From Nitrospirota bacterium (GTDB lineage: Bacteria > Nitrospirota > Thermodesulfovibrionia > Thermodesulfovibrionales > JdFR-88): a DNA stretch of 43,760 nucleotides. The first letter of the stretch is position 1; every line of letters begins with the position of its first letter. The DNA lies in assembly GCA_021812785.1 (NCBI GenBank), contig JAKAMR010000008.1, forward strand, positions 1 through 43,760. The letters are read 5' to 3'. The translations under genes and the position numbers were made by a program. Shown here piece by piece: positions 7,771-16,321 of the stretch. Below the pieces are notes generated by a model that saw only the letters and a program-made list of their open reading frames with translations, was not told where the DNA came from and searched no databases.

Positions 7771-10173
7771 TTACCCCTCCGTTTTGCCTGCCGTGGCCCG
7801 GAATGTCTGCCCGGTATTCTCCTTTTCTTTTTCCGCCAGCACCCTGTTTAATACAGAGGACAGTTCAGTTATTTTGAATGGTTTGGCGATGACCCCTCTG
7901 AACCCGTAGTCCCTGAAATCGGACATGACAGGGTCGCTTGAATAGCCGCTTGAAACGACCGCCTTCACGAAGGGATCAAAAGCCATTATCTTTTTCAGGG
8001 TTTCCTTGCCCCCCAAGCCGCCCGGCACGGTCAGGTCCATAATGACCAGGTCGAATGCCCTTCCCGCTTCCTTCGCGCTTCTGTAGAGCTCCAGCGCCTC
8101 TTTTCCGTCCTTTACGCATTCCACCTCGTATCCGAAAGCCGACAGGGCATCGCAGCAGATGTCCCTGATCATGTCATCGTCATCCATCACAAGTATGCGC
8201 GCGGACCCGCGGCTGGCCGGCGGCTGGTCTTTTTCATCCGGTCCGGGCAAATTTTCCGCCTGGCATGCCGGCAGATATATGTTGAAGGTTGTCCCCCTTC
8301 CCGGCGATGAGTTGACCGTTATATGTCCGCCGTGTTTTTTGACTATGGAGTATGAAGTGGTAAGGCCCAGTCCGGTACCGCGTTCCTTGGTAGTGAAAAA
8401 AGGATCGAATATCATGCTCATGTTTTTTTCCGGGATTCCGTCCCCTGTGTCTTTAACGGAGATCTCGACATATCTGCCAGGTACAAGCGGCAGGCCGCTG
8501 TCCTTATCGATCCTGCGATTCCGGCAATCGACCGTAACAGTCCCTCCCGCAGGCATGGCCTGACTGGCATTGATCGCAAGGTTGTTTATCACCTGGCTTA
8601 TCTGCCCATCGTCCACCAGGGCGGGCCAGAGCCCCGGTTCCGCTGAAAAAAGGAAGTCCGCCTTTGATCCGCTTAAGGAGAACTCACAGCAATCGCGCAC
8701 CGTGCCGGATATTGAACATGGTTTTTTTACCGGGTTTCCGCCTTTCGAAAAAGTAAGGAGCCGCTGGGTGAGGTCCCTGGCGCGCAACAGGGCTCTTTCG
8801 GCGTCATTGAGGAGCTTTGCTGCCTTGTTTTCCGGTTCTATGCAGGGCCTGGCCAGATTTATTTTTCCTGTTACGCCGGTAAGAATATTGTTGAAATCAT
8901 GTGCGATCCCCCCGGCCAGCAGGCCTATGGAATCCAGTTTCTGCATTTTGAGCAATTCGATTTCCATTTTCGCGCGCCTGTCCATTTCCTGTTTGAGGTG
9001 CTCATTTGCCGCTTTCAGGTCCGCGGTCCTCTGCTCAACCCGCTGCTCCAGTTCTTCTCTGGCCTGTTTCAATTCTGCCTCGGCCTGCTTTCGTTCTGTT
9101 ATATCGCGGACAATGCATACGGCCGCCAGGGGCCTCCCGGCCCCATCCCTCATAATGGAGGCCGAAAGGCTCAGTATGAGGTCTTTTTCTTTTTGCTCCT
9201 GCCAGTATGGGAACTCAAAGCGGCGGATAGTGCCTTCCATCAGTTTTTGGGCCCGGCCTGAAAAGATATCATCCTTTATGATGGAAGAAGCATGCCAGCC
9301 TGCAAGGCATTCCCCGGCTATGCCGAACAGGTTTGTGGCGGCGCAGTTCACGAGCCTTATGAAACCCTCCGAATCCAGCACGAACAGGGCGTCTTCTATT
9401 GTGTCTATAATGCTGTTTGCGGCAAACTGCGGCGTTATGTCGATCAGCCGGTAACGCATCATCGCCCTAGCGATCAACAGCAGGAATATCATGACCGGAA
9501 GGTATCCGAAGGGATAAACCGGTATTCCGAATTTGGCCAAATAATCGAACAAGCCCAGATACGAAACAGTAAACGCAACCAGCAGGGCCTTTATTCGGAA
9601 CCGCTGGACACTGCCCGTGCTGGATTTGCGGTACTGGGCAATGAAGTGACGGAGGCTCAGAATCAGGCAGCCCCCGAAATACAGCAGGTATATCGATCCC
9701 TGCCACCTGTACTGCGGGTAATACCCCCACCAGTAAAGGCGCATGCCCCTTATTACATAACCTGTCCCGATGATCATCATGGAAGACAGCGCGGAGAGCG
9801 CCCATGCCAGCCGGATGTTTCTTTTATTTTCTTTTTCTTTGTGAATATCCAATACCGATACGGTGAATTGATACAGCGCGGCCGGTATCATGGGGATACC
9901 GAGATAGGACATCTTTGCCCAGAAGAAAGCTGCATCAGCGCCTTTGCTGCAATACATCATCGCAAAAGACCAAAGCCAGACGGAGACGGATATCCCCACC
10001 ATCCTGAAGCTGTAACTTGTCCGGTTCAGCCCTTCACGCTTGAATATCATGCAGGAAAGGGCCATGCTGACCACCGGAACGATAAAAAGCGGTATGGCAA
10101 AAGGGTTCAGATGGTAATTTGAAGCGGCAAGGGCCTGATGGAAGCCATAGGTCAACTGCTCAATCTGGGTCAA
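7771..10173 (-). CDS. Hybrid sensor histidine kinase: 7-TM input, PAS, HisKA, HATPase, receiver
   Basis: An 800-residue membrane sensor. Residues 1-245 contain about seven hydrophobic segments resembling the 7TM histidine-kinase input domain. A PAS domain covers about 255-375, then a heptad-rich linker (E-x-E-L-K-Q-A-R-E-E-L-E-Q-R-V). HisKA has the phospho-His in G-G-I-A-H-D-F-N-N-I-L-T-G; the HATPase has N-N-L-A-I-N-A-S-Q-A, D-T-G-D-G-I and G-T-G-L-G-L. The C-terminal receiver has D-D-D near its start and the acceptor Asp in D-L-V-I-M-D-L-T-V-P. The start is TTG at 10173, with GGAGG 12-13 bases upstream; no better start exists before the first membrane segment. It stands alone and its ligand is unknown. 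Confidence 0.93.
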   Translation of the reverse strand: MTQIEQLTYGFHQALAASNYHLNPFAIPLFIVPVVSMALSCMIFKREGLNRTSYSFRMVGISVSVWLWSFAMMYCSKGADAAFFWAKMSYLGIPMIPAALYQFTVSVLDIHKEKENKRNIRLAWALSALSSMMIIGTGYVIRGMRLYWWGYYPQYRWQGSIYLLYFGGCLILSLRHFIAQYRKSSTGSVQRFRIKALLVAFTVSYLGLFDYLAKFGIPVYPFGYLPVMIFLLLIARAMMRYRLIDITPQFAANSIIDTIEDALFVLDSEGFIRLVNCAATNLFGIAGECLAGWHASSIIKDDIFSGRAQKLMEGTIRRFEFPYWQEQKEKDLILSLSASIMRDGAGRPLAAVCIVRDITERKQAEAELKQAREELEQRVEQRTADLKAANEHLKQEMDRRAKMEIELLKMQKLDSIGLLAGGIAHDFNNILTGVTGKINLARPCIEPENKAAKLLNDAERALLRARDLTQRLLTFSKGGNPVKKPCSISGTVRDCCEFSLSGSKADFLFSAEPGLWPALVDDGQISQVINNLAINASQAMPAGGTVTVDCRNRRIDKDSGLPLVPGRYVEISVKDTGDGIPEKNMSMIFDPFFTTKERGTGLGLTTSYSIVKKHGGHITVNSSPGRGTTFNIYLPACQAENLPGPDEKDQPPASRGSARILVMDDDDMIRDICCDALSAFGYEVECVKDGKEALELYRSAKEAGRAFDLVIMDLTVPGGLGGKETLKKIMAFDPFVKAVVSSGYSSDPVMSDFRDYGFRGVIAKPFKITELSSVLNRVLAEKEKENTGQTFRATAGKTEG

Positions 10174-10611
10174 ATTTTTGCCAGACCTCCTCTCCCAGGG
10201 GCTTTTTCTTTCCCATGGAACTTATTTTGGAGCACCTTTAAGTCCCTGTAAAGCCCTTATTATCAGGCCCCTCTGCCGGGGGCCTTCGCCAGTCAAAACA
10301 AAAAGACAAAAAACAAAAAAAATTTAAAAATAAAAACGTTTTTCTATTTTTATATCGTGTTATTTCAACTTGTTCTTAAGTAAACGGTGTTAATAAAATA
10401 ATGGAAATATTTAGAAAAGAGCAATGGAAATTCCTGGTTGATAAGCAGGCTTAAACTACAAAAAAGAATTAAATAATATCTGTAATTTTAGATGGATTTT
10501 AATGGTCCAGCGAAAGCGGTTCAAAAGAAATCAGGTGCGGCCACGGAATGCGCTTTTCTTCCGGCCTGAATAAACTTCCATTCTCCCTGTGAATCTGTTT
10601 TAATTCAATAT
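10174..10611. other. 438-base AT-rich gap between divergent genes
   Basis: Separates the histidine kinase (minus) from the DHH-CBS-nucleotidyltransferase (plus), so promoters for both should lie here; none matches a consensus well enough to call. It holds a 28-base A/T dyad (10325-10352) and a short GC hairpin GGCCCC/GGGGCC (10266-10284). No open frame, tRNA or repeat family was recognised. Confidence 0.5.
10325..10352. repeat. A/T-rich dyad centred on AAAAACGTTTTT
   Basis: The 12-base palindrome AAAAACGTTTTT (10332-10343) is flanked by TAAAAAT on the left and, after two extra bases, ATTTTTA on the right. It could be a protein-binding site or a curved-DNA element in the divergent promoter region; function unknown. 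Confidence 0.5.
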
Positions 10612-13308
10612 ATGGATATAATCACCTGCCATTTGAACGCCGATTTTGACGCCTTTTCGTCCATGGTGGCCGCAAGCAGACTTTATCCGGGGGCATGGCT
10701 CGTATTCCCCGGCTCGCAGGAAAAAAAAGTGAGGAGTTTTATCGCGGACTTCCCTTTCGCCAGGACGAACATCAGGAAGATCAAGGAAATCAACCCTGAA
10801 GAGGCCGGAAGGCTCATAGTTGTGGATGCCGGCTCTTCGGGCCGCCTTGGGCCGCTCGCGAACCTTCTGTCAAGGCCAGGGGTTGAGGTGCATGTTTATG
10901 ACCATCACCCGCACGGGGATGGAGGCATAAAGGGGGCGCTCGAGTACATCGAGCCTGTGGGGGCAACCGTTACGATACTGGTGGAGATACTGGACAGAAA
11001 AAAGATAAAGCCCACACCCCTGGAGGCCTCTCTGATGGGGCTAGGCCTCTATGAGGAGACTGGCGGGTTTCTTTTCCCCTCGACCACCGAAAGGGACATC
11101 CTGGCCATGGCCCGTCTATTTAAATGGGGGGCAAGCACCAGGATCATCGAAAAGTACATGAAGACGGATTTTTTGGGCAGGCGGGAGGTCTCGCTTCTGG
11201 GCAAGCTTCTGGAGAACTCGCGCGATATCATAGTGGGGGGGATAAAGGTAAGGCTCGCCAAGGCCACTGCCCAGGATTACGCGGGGGATGCCGCGCAGCT
11301 TGCCCACAATATAATGGACGCGGAGGATATAGACGCTCTGCTGATGATGGTCTCCATGAAAGGGAAGATAGTGCTTATCGGCAGAAGCCGCGTACCGGAG
11401 ATAGATATCGCGGGGGTGCTGGCTGAGTTCGGCGGCGGAGGGCACCGCTACGCCGCTTCAGCCACCATAGCCGACCTGCCGCTGGAGGTCCTCGAGGAAA
11501 AAGTTGAGGCTGCTGTAAAAAGACACGTCAGGCCCGAAATGACGGCTGGCGACGTGATGACGCGTCCGGTCGTGACGATAGATTGGACTGCCACTGTGGC
11601 CCAGGCCCAAAAGGCGATGACGATCTACAGCGTCAACGTCCTGCCAGTTATCAGGGGGGGGACATACCTGGGAATTATTTCAAGGGAGGTAGTCGAGAAG
11701 GCGCTTTTTCACGGGTTTGCCAAAAAAAACGTCCTTGATTTCACCATGACCGAGGCCTCCACGGTTGCGGCCGAAACACCTGTCGGGGAGGTGGAGTCCG
11801 TCATGATAGAGCGGAACCAGCGCTTCGTCCCGGTGCTTGGCTCAAATGGCGGCATCGAGGGGGCCATTACGAGGACCGACATACTGCGGGTGCTCTATGA
11901 GGACTACCTGAGGCGCAGGACACATCCGGAAACAAGGGCGGAAGCCCCCGGGGCAAGAAAAGGAAAAGAAGAGGAAAAAGAAAGGGAAAAAACGCATTTC
12001 GAGAGGAACCTGGCAAAAAACATAAGGGAGAAATTCCCTGAAAAGATAGTTGAGATATTGAAGTTGGCCGGCCTTACAGCCATGGAGATGGGGTTTCAGG
12101 CGTATATGGTGGGCGGTTCTGTGAGAGACCTGTTGAGAGGCGAGAGGAACTTGGATATAGACCTTGTCATAGAAGGCAATGGCATAGATTTCGCACGACT
12201 GCTTGCCGGCAAGCTTGGAGGGCGCCTTAAGACCCATGAGAGGTTCGGCACCGCCGTGCTTGTCGCGGATGGCCTGAAGATGGACGTGGCCACGGCCAGG
12301 ACCGAATATTACGAAACGCCCGCCGCCCTTCCAACCGTAGCGGTCTCGTCCATAAAACGTGACCTGCAGAGGAGGGATTTCACCATTAATGCGCTTGCCG
12401 TGAAGCTCAACCCAAGGGACTTCGGCGCCCTGGTGGATTTCTTCGGGGGAAGGCGCGATCTGAGGGAAAAGACCATCCGCGCCCTGCACGATCTGAGCTT
12501 TATAGAAGACCCCACAAGGGCCTTCCGTGCCGTGCGGTTTGCTGTGAGGTTCGGGTTCGATCTTTCCACGCACACGGAAGAACTTTTGAAGTCGACTCTG
12601 GAGATGGGCCTCTTTGAACGCCTCTCCGGCTCCAGGCTCTATGAGGAAATGCTTCTTATATTCAGGGAGACTGAGCCTGTACTGGCGATAAAAAAACTCC
12701 AGGAATACGGTTTGTTGAAGGTCCTGCACCCGGCCCTTAAAGACGATGACGCCGCTTTGGCCGGGACTTTCCAGGCCGTTCATGATGCCCTTTTGTGGTT
12801 TGGACTGTCTTTCGCGGACGAGGTCCCTGACAAGCCGGCTCTTTACCTGATGGCGCTTCTGAGCGGTCTAGATGAAAAGGAGATCGTGTCCGCCCTCCGC
12901 AGACTCTCTGCATCCGGCAGGGCAAGCGCCGTGGTGAAGGGAGGGATTTCAAAGGCAAAGGACCTTCTGGTAAATCGTCTGCCGCCGGGCAAGGCATTGG
13001 AAGACCCCGTCCGGATATATGACGCGATGCGGGCGCTTTCGCTTGAAAGCCTGCTGCTGGCCATGTCCCTGGCCAGTGCCGATGAACAGAAGAGGGCGGT
13101 CACCCGCTACCTGCTTGAACTGAGAAAAATAAAACCGCTCCTCACCGGGAAGGACCTTGTTGAGATGGGCCTTGCGCCGGGCCCCCTCTTCTCAAAAATA
13201 TTTACGGCCCTGCTCCATGAAAAATTAAAAGGCAACCTGGAGAGCAGGGAGGACGAGGCCCGGTTCGTAAGGGCTCACTTCAGGCCAAGCACGTCCTGCA
13301 TATCGTAA
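10612..13308 (+). CDS. DHH phosphoesterase - CBS pair - CCA-type tRNA nucleotidyltransferase fusion
   Basis: An 898-residue, four-part protein. Residues 1-310 are a DHH/DHHA1 phosphoesterase (H-L-N-A-D-F-D-A-F-x-S, V-V-D-A-G, Y-D-H-H-P-H-G-D, and G-G-G-G-H-R-Y-A-A-S-A). Residues about 315-435 hold two CBS motifs (adenosyl-nucleotide sensors). After a charged linker, residues about 480-890 are a class II tRNA nucleotidyltransferase/poly(A) polymerase head: V-G-G-S-V-R-D-L-L, catalytic D-I-D-L-V, R-R-D-F-T-I-N-A-L-A, and E-D-P-T-R-A-F-R-A-V-R-F. This architecture is known in Aquificae, Deltaproteobacteria and relatives, where such proteins can be A-adding, CC-adding or CCA-adding; the sequence alone does not tell which. 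No Shine-Dalgarno precedes the ATG. The 3' end overlaps dapB by 34 bases. Confidence 0.93.
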   Translation: MDIITCHLNADFDAFSSMVAASRLYPGAWLVFPGSQEKKVRSFIADFPFARTNIRKIKEINPEEAGRLIVVDAGSSGRLGPLANLLSRPGVEVHVYDHHPHGDGGIKGALEYIEPVGATVTILVEILDRKKIKPTPLEASLMGLGLYEETGGFLFPSTTERDILAMARLFKWGASTRIIEKYMKTDFLGRREVSLLGKLLENSRDIIVGGIKVRLAKATAQDYAGDAAQLAHNIMDAEDIDALLMMVSMKGKIVLIGRSRVPEIDIAGVLAEFGGGGHRYAASATIADLPLEVLEEKVEAAVKRHVRPEMTAGDVMTRPVVTIDWTATVAQAQKAMTIYSVNVLPVIRGGTYLGIISREVVEKALFHGFAKKNVLDFTMTEASTVAAETPVGEVESVMIERNQRFVPVLGSNGGIEGAITRTDILRVLYEDYLRRRTHPETRAEAPGARKGKEEEKEREKTHFERNLAKNIREKFPEKIVEILKLAGLTAMEMGFQAYMVGGSVRDLLRGERNLDIDLVIEGNGIDFARLLAGKLGGRLKTHERFGTAVLVADGLKMDVATARTEYYETPAALPTVAVSSIKRDLQRRDFTINALAVKLNPRDFGALVDFFGGRRDLREKTIRALHDLSFIEDPTRAFRAVRFAVRFGFDLSTHTEELLKSTLEMGLFERLSGSRLYEEMLLIFRETEPVLAIKKLQEYGLLKVLHPALKDDDAALAGTFQAVHDALLWFGLSFADEVPDKPALYLMALLSGLDEKEIVSALRRLSASGRASAVVKGGISKAKDLLVNRLPPGKALEDPVRIYDAMRALSLESLLLAMSLASADEQKRAVTRYLLELRKIKPLLTGKDLVEMGLAPGPLFSKIFTALLHEKLKGNLESREDEARFVRAHFRPSTSCIS

Positions 13309-14084
13309 AGGCCCGGTTTTTTGCCTTGCAGCCACATGGCCGCACGGAGTGCTCCTCTTGCGAAGGTGTCCCTGCTGGACGCCTTATGCGTCACCTCGAT
13401 GCGCTCGCCAAGGCCGCCAAACATCACTGTGTGCTCTCCCACGATGTCCCCGGCCCTTATCGTCTGTATTCCGATCTCGTGCCTGGACCTTTCCCCGATC
13501 ATGCCTTTCCTGGCATAGACGGCGACATCGTCCAGGTTCCGGCCGAAACCCTCCGCCGCTGATCGGGCCAGCATAAGGGCCGTCCCTGACGGCGCGTCTT
13601 TTTTGTGCCTGTGGTGGGCCTCGATGATCTCCACGTCATACTCCCCCTCAAGCGCCCGGGCCATGTCCCTGACGACCTTCAAAAGCAGGTTTATGCCCAT
13701 GCTCATGTTGGCCGCCATTACGCAGGATATCCCAGGTGATGAAAAAAGCCTTCTTATCTCCTCCATCTCTCCAGGATTGAATCCCGTTGTGCCAATGACC
13801 ATGTTTTTGCCGTTTTGGATGCATGCCCTGAGGTTGGATAGGGTGGAGGCCGGATGGGTAAAGTCAATTAGAACATCCGCCCCGGAAAGGGCGGTATTGA
13901 CGTCTTCCGAGATCAGCACGGACGGCCCGGCCAGACCCAGAAGCGCGGAAATGTCCTTTCCGGCATCAGGATGGCCCTTTTGTTCCAGCGCGCCCGCAAG
14001 CATGACGCCCTCGTATTCCCCGGAAAGCGACGCTATGCGGCTTCCCATCCTCCCTCTCGTGCCTGCCACAGCTAGTTTGAGCAT
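13275..14084 (-). CDS. dapB: 4-hydroxy-tetrahydrodipicolinate reductase
   Basis: About 269 residues; reduces hydroxy-tetrahydrodipicolinate with NAD(P)H in the diaminopimelate/lysine pathway, in the cytosol. The nucleotide-binding start is V-A-G-T-R-G-R-M-G-S. The substrate/catalytic segment is E-I-I-E-A-H-H-R-H-K-K-D-A-P-S-G-T-A, with the family's His-His and Lys, and a G-T-T-G motif precedes it. The ATG at 14084 gives the standard length; frames open further upstream (to 14162) only add residues unlike the family. It is the last gene of a minus-strand series, 16 bases after the cyclophilin-fold gene, and converges on the DHH-CBS-nucleotidyltransferase gene with a 34-base overlap. Confidence 0.96.
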   Translation of the reverse strand: MLKLAVAGTRGRMGSRIASLSGEYEGVMLAGALEQKGHPDAGKDISALLGLAGPSVLISEDVNTALSGADVLIDFTHPASTLSNLRACIQNGKNMVIGTTGFNPGEMEEIRRLFSSPGISCVMAANMSMGINLLLKVVRDMARALEGEYDVEIIEAHHRHKKDAPSGTALMLARSAAEGFGRNLDDVAVYARKGMIGERSRHEIGIQTIRAGDIVGEHTVMFGGLGERIEVTHKASSRDTFARGALRAAMWLQGKKPGLYDMQDVLGLK

Positions 14085-14100
14085 CTTCCAGTAGTCCCCC

Positions 14101-14490
14101 TCAAAAAATTTTCTCGATATATATCGGATTTGAATCCTTGGCTTTTTTAAGCAGCGCGGCATCTCCTTTTATCCTGCCTATTATATTCACCGGCCCGGCC
14201 GGGACCGGTTTCCCATCGGCCTTACTTAGCGGGGTGGGGCCGAAAAAAATGGCTATGGCTTTTCCGGGAGGCCAGTACCCTATGTCTCCAACGCTTACAT
14301 CCTGTGTGGCGGAGGCGTCAGGCGGGATGTAAAGAGGCACCTCGAAATAGAGCTCATCCCCCCAGACATTGTTAAAACCCTCAAGGGGAAGCAGGTCATA
14401 TATGGCCCTGGCCGTTTCATTATCCAGAAGTTCGGCCTTTAGGTCTACTTCTCCTACCCTGATCCTTATCTCCATTGTCCTAACCTCCAT
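14101..14490 (-). CDS. Cyclophilin-like fold protein (TM1367-type)
   Basis: A 129-residue cytosolic protein whose pattern matches the small cyclophilin-like family typified by Thermotoga TM1367: I-R-I-R-V-G-E-V-x-L-x-A-E-L-L-D-N-E-T-A-R-A-I-Y-D-x-L-P at the start, then W-G-D-E-L-Y-F-E-V-P, then the G-D-I-G-Y-W-P-P-G-K-A-I-A-I-F-F-G-P-T-P-x-S block and a late G-x-I/V-N-I-I-G-R-I-x-G-D. Function is unknown and isomerase activity is not established for the family. Two starts are each backed by a Shine-Dalgarno: ATG 14490 behind AGGAGG, and the ATG five codons later behind GGAGG. It sits between the unknown gene at 14547 and dapB. Confidence 0.8.
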   Translation of the reverse strand: MEVRTMEIRIRVGEVDLKAELLDNETARAIYDLLPLEGFNNVWGDELYFEVPLYIPPDASATQDVSVGDIGYWPPGKAIAIFFGPTPLSKADGKPVPAGPVNIIGRIKGDAALLKKAKDSNPIYIEKIF

Positions 14491-14516
14491 GGGTCACCTC
14501 CTGGAGTTTTTGTTTG

Positions 14517-14537
14517 TTTGTTTGAATTTCAAACAAA
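14517..14537. repeat. A/T-rich inverted repeat, 9-bp arms
   Basis: TTTGTTTGA and its exact complement are separated by 3 bases, in the 56-base gap between two minus-strand genes. On the minus strand the T run lies before the stem, not after it, so a terminator call is doubtful. It could be an RNA stem between the two cistrons. Confidence 0.5.
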
Positions 14538-14546
14538 AAAACCGTT

Positions 14547-14924
14547 TTAAGGCATGTTAATGCTTATTTCGTAGCTGCCAAGAGCGGCCTTGTCCGCCAG
14601 GCCGCCGTCCCATAGCATGGAAGCGAGTTTGGGTTTCATGCCCTTGGGCACCATGAGGATAAGCCTGGCCCCAGAGCCGGCAAGCGACTTCCACATCTTG
14701 ATTTTATCAGGTTTTTCAGTAATGGAATTTTCGGTCTCTATTTCCACAACGGCCAGCACCATACCGTGCTCGGAAAGGATGATGTCCGGATATTGCCCAT
14801 TGAACTCATGAAGTTTTTCTCCGGCGGGATTTATTTTTATATCCCGATACTGGTGCTTCAGTTTCTTTTTCAGCTCTTCCGCTATGGCATCATGAAGGAC
14901 GGCCTCGGCGTCTTTCCCTTTCAC
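14547..14924 (-). CDS. Unknown small protein with a PD-(D/E)xK-like strand pattern
   Basis: About 125 residues; I do not recognise the family with confidence. The middle reads G-Q-Y-P-D-I-I-L-S-E-H-G-M-V-L-A-V-V-E-I-E-T-E, which resembles the P-D ... E-x-(K/E) core of restriction-endonuclease-like folds, though the usual Lys is replaced by Glu or absent. The C-terminal half predicts alternating strands and helices (A-R-L-I-L-M-V-P-K-G). The GTG at 14924 is preferred because GGGGGGA lies just upstream; the TTG eight codons earlier has no such signal. Neighbours are yacG (upstream, same strand) and the cyclophilin-fold gene. Enzymatic function is uncertain; a non-catalytic member is equally possible. 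Confidence 0.6.
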   Translation of the reverse strand: MKGKDAEAVLHDAIAEELKKKLKHQYRDIKINPAGEKLHEFNGQYPDIILSEHGMVLAVVEIETENSITEKPDKIKMWKSLAGSGARLILMVPKGMKPKLASMLWDGGLADKAALGSYEISINMP

Positions 14925-15031
14925 TGCGTTATCCCCCCTGTTGTACAAATTGTTATATTATGCCCTGCGGGCATCGAATATAGGGAATTTTGGTTAGTTA
15001 TTCGTCCGCTTGCCTTTCAGGGGTACGCTTG

Positions 15032-15253
15032 CTATCCATTTTCCGTCTCATCCCGGTCACCTGTTGCCTCTACAGAAGACCCCTCTTCGTCCTCTTTCTT
15101 TTTTTCCCCGGCTATCCTGTATTCCCCGGACGCCCAGGAGCCAAGATCTATGGTTTTGCACCTCTCGGAGCAAAACGGTCTCCACGGGTTGCCTTGCCAC
15201 GTTGTCTCCTTTTTACATATCGGACAGGATATTTTTATTTTTTTCATTTGCAA
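15032..15253 (-). CDS. yacG: YacG-type zinc-ribbon protein (DNA gyrase inhibitor family)
   Basis: A 73-residue protein with the YacG zinc site C-P-I-C ... F-C-S-E-R-C (four Cys in C-x2-C-x15-C-x3-C spacing) followed by the typical [15 protein letters not shown] segment and an acidic tail. E. coli YacG binds GyrB and inhibits gyrase. The TTG at 15253 lies 11 bases behind GGAG; an ATG two codons later is the alternative start and changes nothing of substance. It follows apbE by 17 bases and is probably cotranscribed with it and uvrA. Confidence 0.9.
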   Translation of the reverse strand: MQMKKIKISCPICKKETTWQGNPWRPFCSERCKTIDLGSWASGEYRIAGEKKKEDEEGSSVEATGDRDETENG

Positions 15254-15270
15254 AAACAGAAGTGCTCCTT

Positions 15271-16317
15271 TTATTGATGTACGGCTTTTACGTTAAGCGT
15301 TACCCTGTTTTTTATATTGGCGGACACATGGATTTTCCCGTCGCTTGTGACGGTAATCGTCCCGAACCCGAGTTTTTTGGCCAGTGCAGGGCCGGCTTTA
15401 GGTCCCATAACGAATATTTTGCAGAAACCGTCCGCCCATACGCCCTTTGGAGCTATGACGGTAACGCTTTCAAAACCCCTTGCGGGATAACCCGTCTTTG
15501 GGTCCAGGAGATGATGATATCTGACCCCGTTTATTATGAAATACCGCTCATAGTCACCGGATGTGGAGATGTCTTCGTCATGAAGCTCCATGCTTGCAAG
15601 TACCCGGTCGCTATCGCCCGTTGGCCTGGGGTTCTCTATGCCAACCCTCCAGCCGTGGCCATCCGGCTTCCGTCCAAAGCCCTTTATGTCTCCGGCCAAT
15701 GCAATGAGCCCTGCCTTTATCCCATGGGATTTCAGGACTTTCTCCGCATAATCATTAGCCCATCCCTTTGCAATGCCCCCGGTATCGAAGGACATGCCTT
15801 TTTTGGCAAGGTACACGGTGGAGTTTTTCGGGTCTATCTTTATATATTGATAGCCCACAAGCTTCAGAGCCTTTTTCAGGCTCGCCTCATCGGGTATCTT
15901 TTTTGAGTACGGAATGTTCCAAAGCCTTATAACCGGCCCCAAAGTGCCGTCAAAAGCGCCTCCGGTCTCCCTGGAGACGTAAATCGCCTTTTCCACCAGG
16001 TCCAGCGTCTCAGGGGAGACCTTGACAGGCCTTATTCCAGCCTCCCTGCTTATTTCTGATATCTCGCTCTTGGGGTCCCAGAAACTTATCAGCTTCTCAA
16101 GATGATGCAGTTCCGCGAAGGCGGCGGTTATGGCGTTGTTGGCCTTTTGGGCCGAATCGGATACCACCGTGATGGTCACAATAGTATCCATCACGGTAGA
16201 GCTTTCCCTGTATATCTTTTCTTTCGGGGCCCTGGAGCATGAGTTTAAAGGCAAAAATAAAATAAAAAGACTTAAAAAAAGGGTAGTTACCGCATATTTG
16301 TTAAAGTGATTCTTCAA
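15271..16317 (-). CDS. apbE: ApbE: FAD:protein FMN transferase, lipoprotein
   Basis: About 348 residues. The start is a basic segment, a hydrophobic stretch, and a lipobox L-N-S-C, so the protein should be a lipid-anchored extracytoplasmic enzyme. ApbE attaches FMN covalently to Thr/Ser of flavoproteins such as NqrC/RnfG and flavin reductases. Family landmarks: [11 protein letters not shown]-x-E-L-H-x-L-E-K-L-I-S-x-W-D-P-x-[31 protein letters not shown], and [12 protein letters not shown]. The TTG at 16317 is chosen because the last bases of uvrA (GAGAGGTGA) form its Shine-Dalgarno, implying translational coupling; the earlier in-frame start at 16365 would spoil the signal peptide. Confidence 0.93.
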   Translation of the reverse strand: MKNHFNKYAVTTLFLSLFILFLPLNSCSRAPKEKIYRESSTVMDTIVTITVVSDSAQKANNAITAAFAELHHLEKLISFWDPKSEISEISREAGIRPVKVSPETLDLVEKAIYVSRETGGAFDGTLGPVIRLWNIPYSKKIPDEASLKKALKLVGYQYIKIDPKNSTVYLAKKGMSFDTGGIAKGWANDYAEKVLKSHGIKAGLIALAGDIKGFGRKPDGHGWRVGIENPRPTGDSDRVLASMELHDEDISTSGDYERYFIINGVRYHHLLDPKTGYPARGFESVTVIAPKGVWADGFCKIFVMGPKAGPALAKKLGFGTITVTSDGKIHVSANIKNRVTLNVKAVHQ

Positions 16318-16321
16318 GTTT

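Noticed and set aside
9292..10122. A 276-codon plus-strand frame opposite the histidine kinase
   Set aside because: Composition (many His, Arg, Gln, Tyr) and position mark it as the antisense of the kinase's membrane and PAS regions.
11842..12783. A 313-codon minus-strand frame opposite the nucleotidyltransferase gene
   Set aside because: No motif, no Shine-Dalgarno, and entirely inside a well-supported gene.
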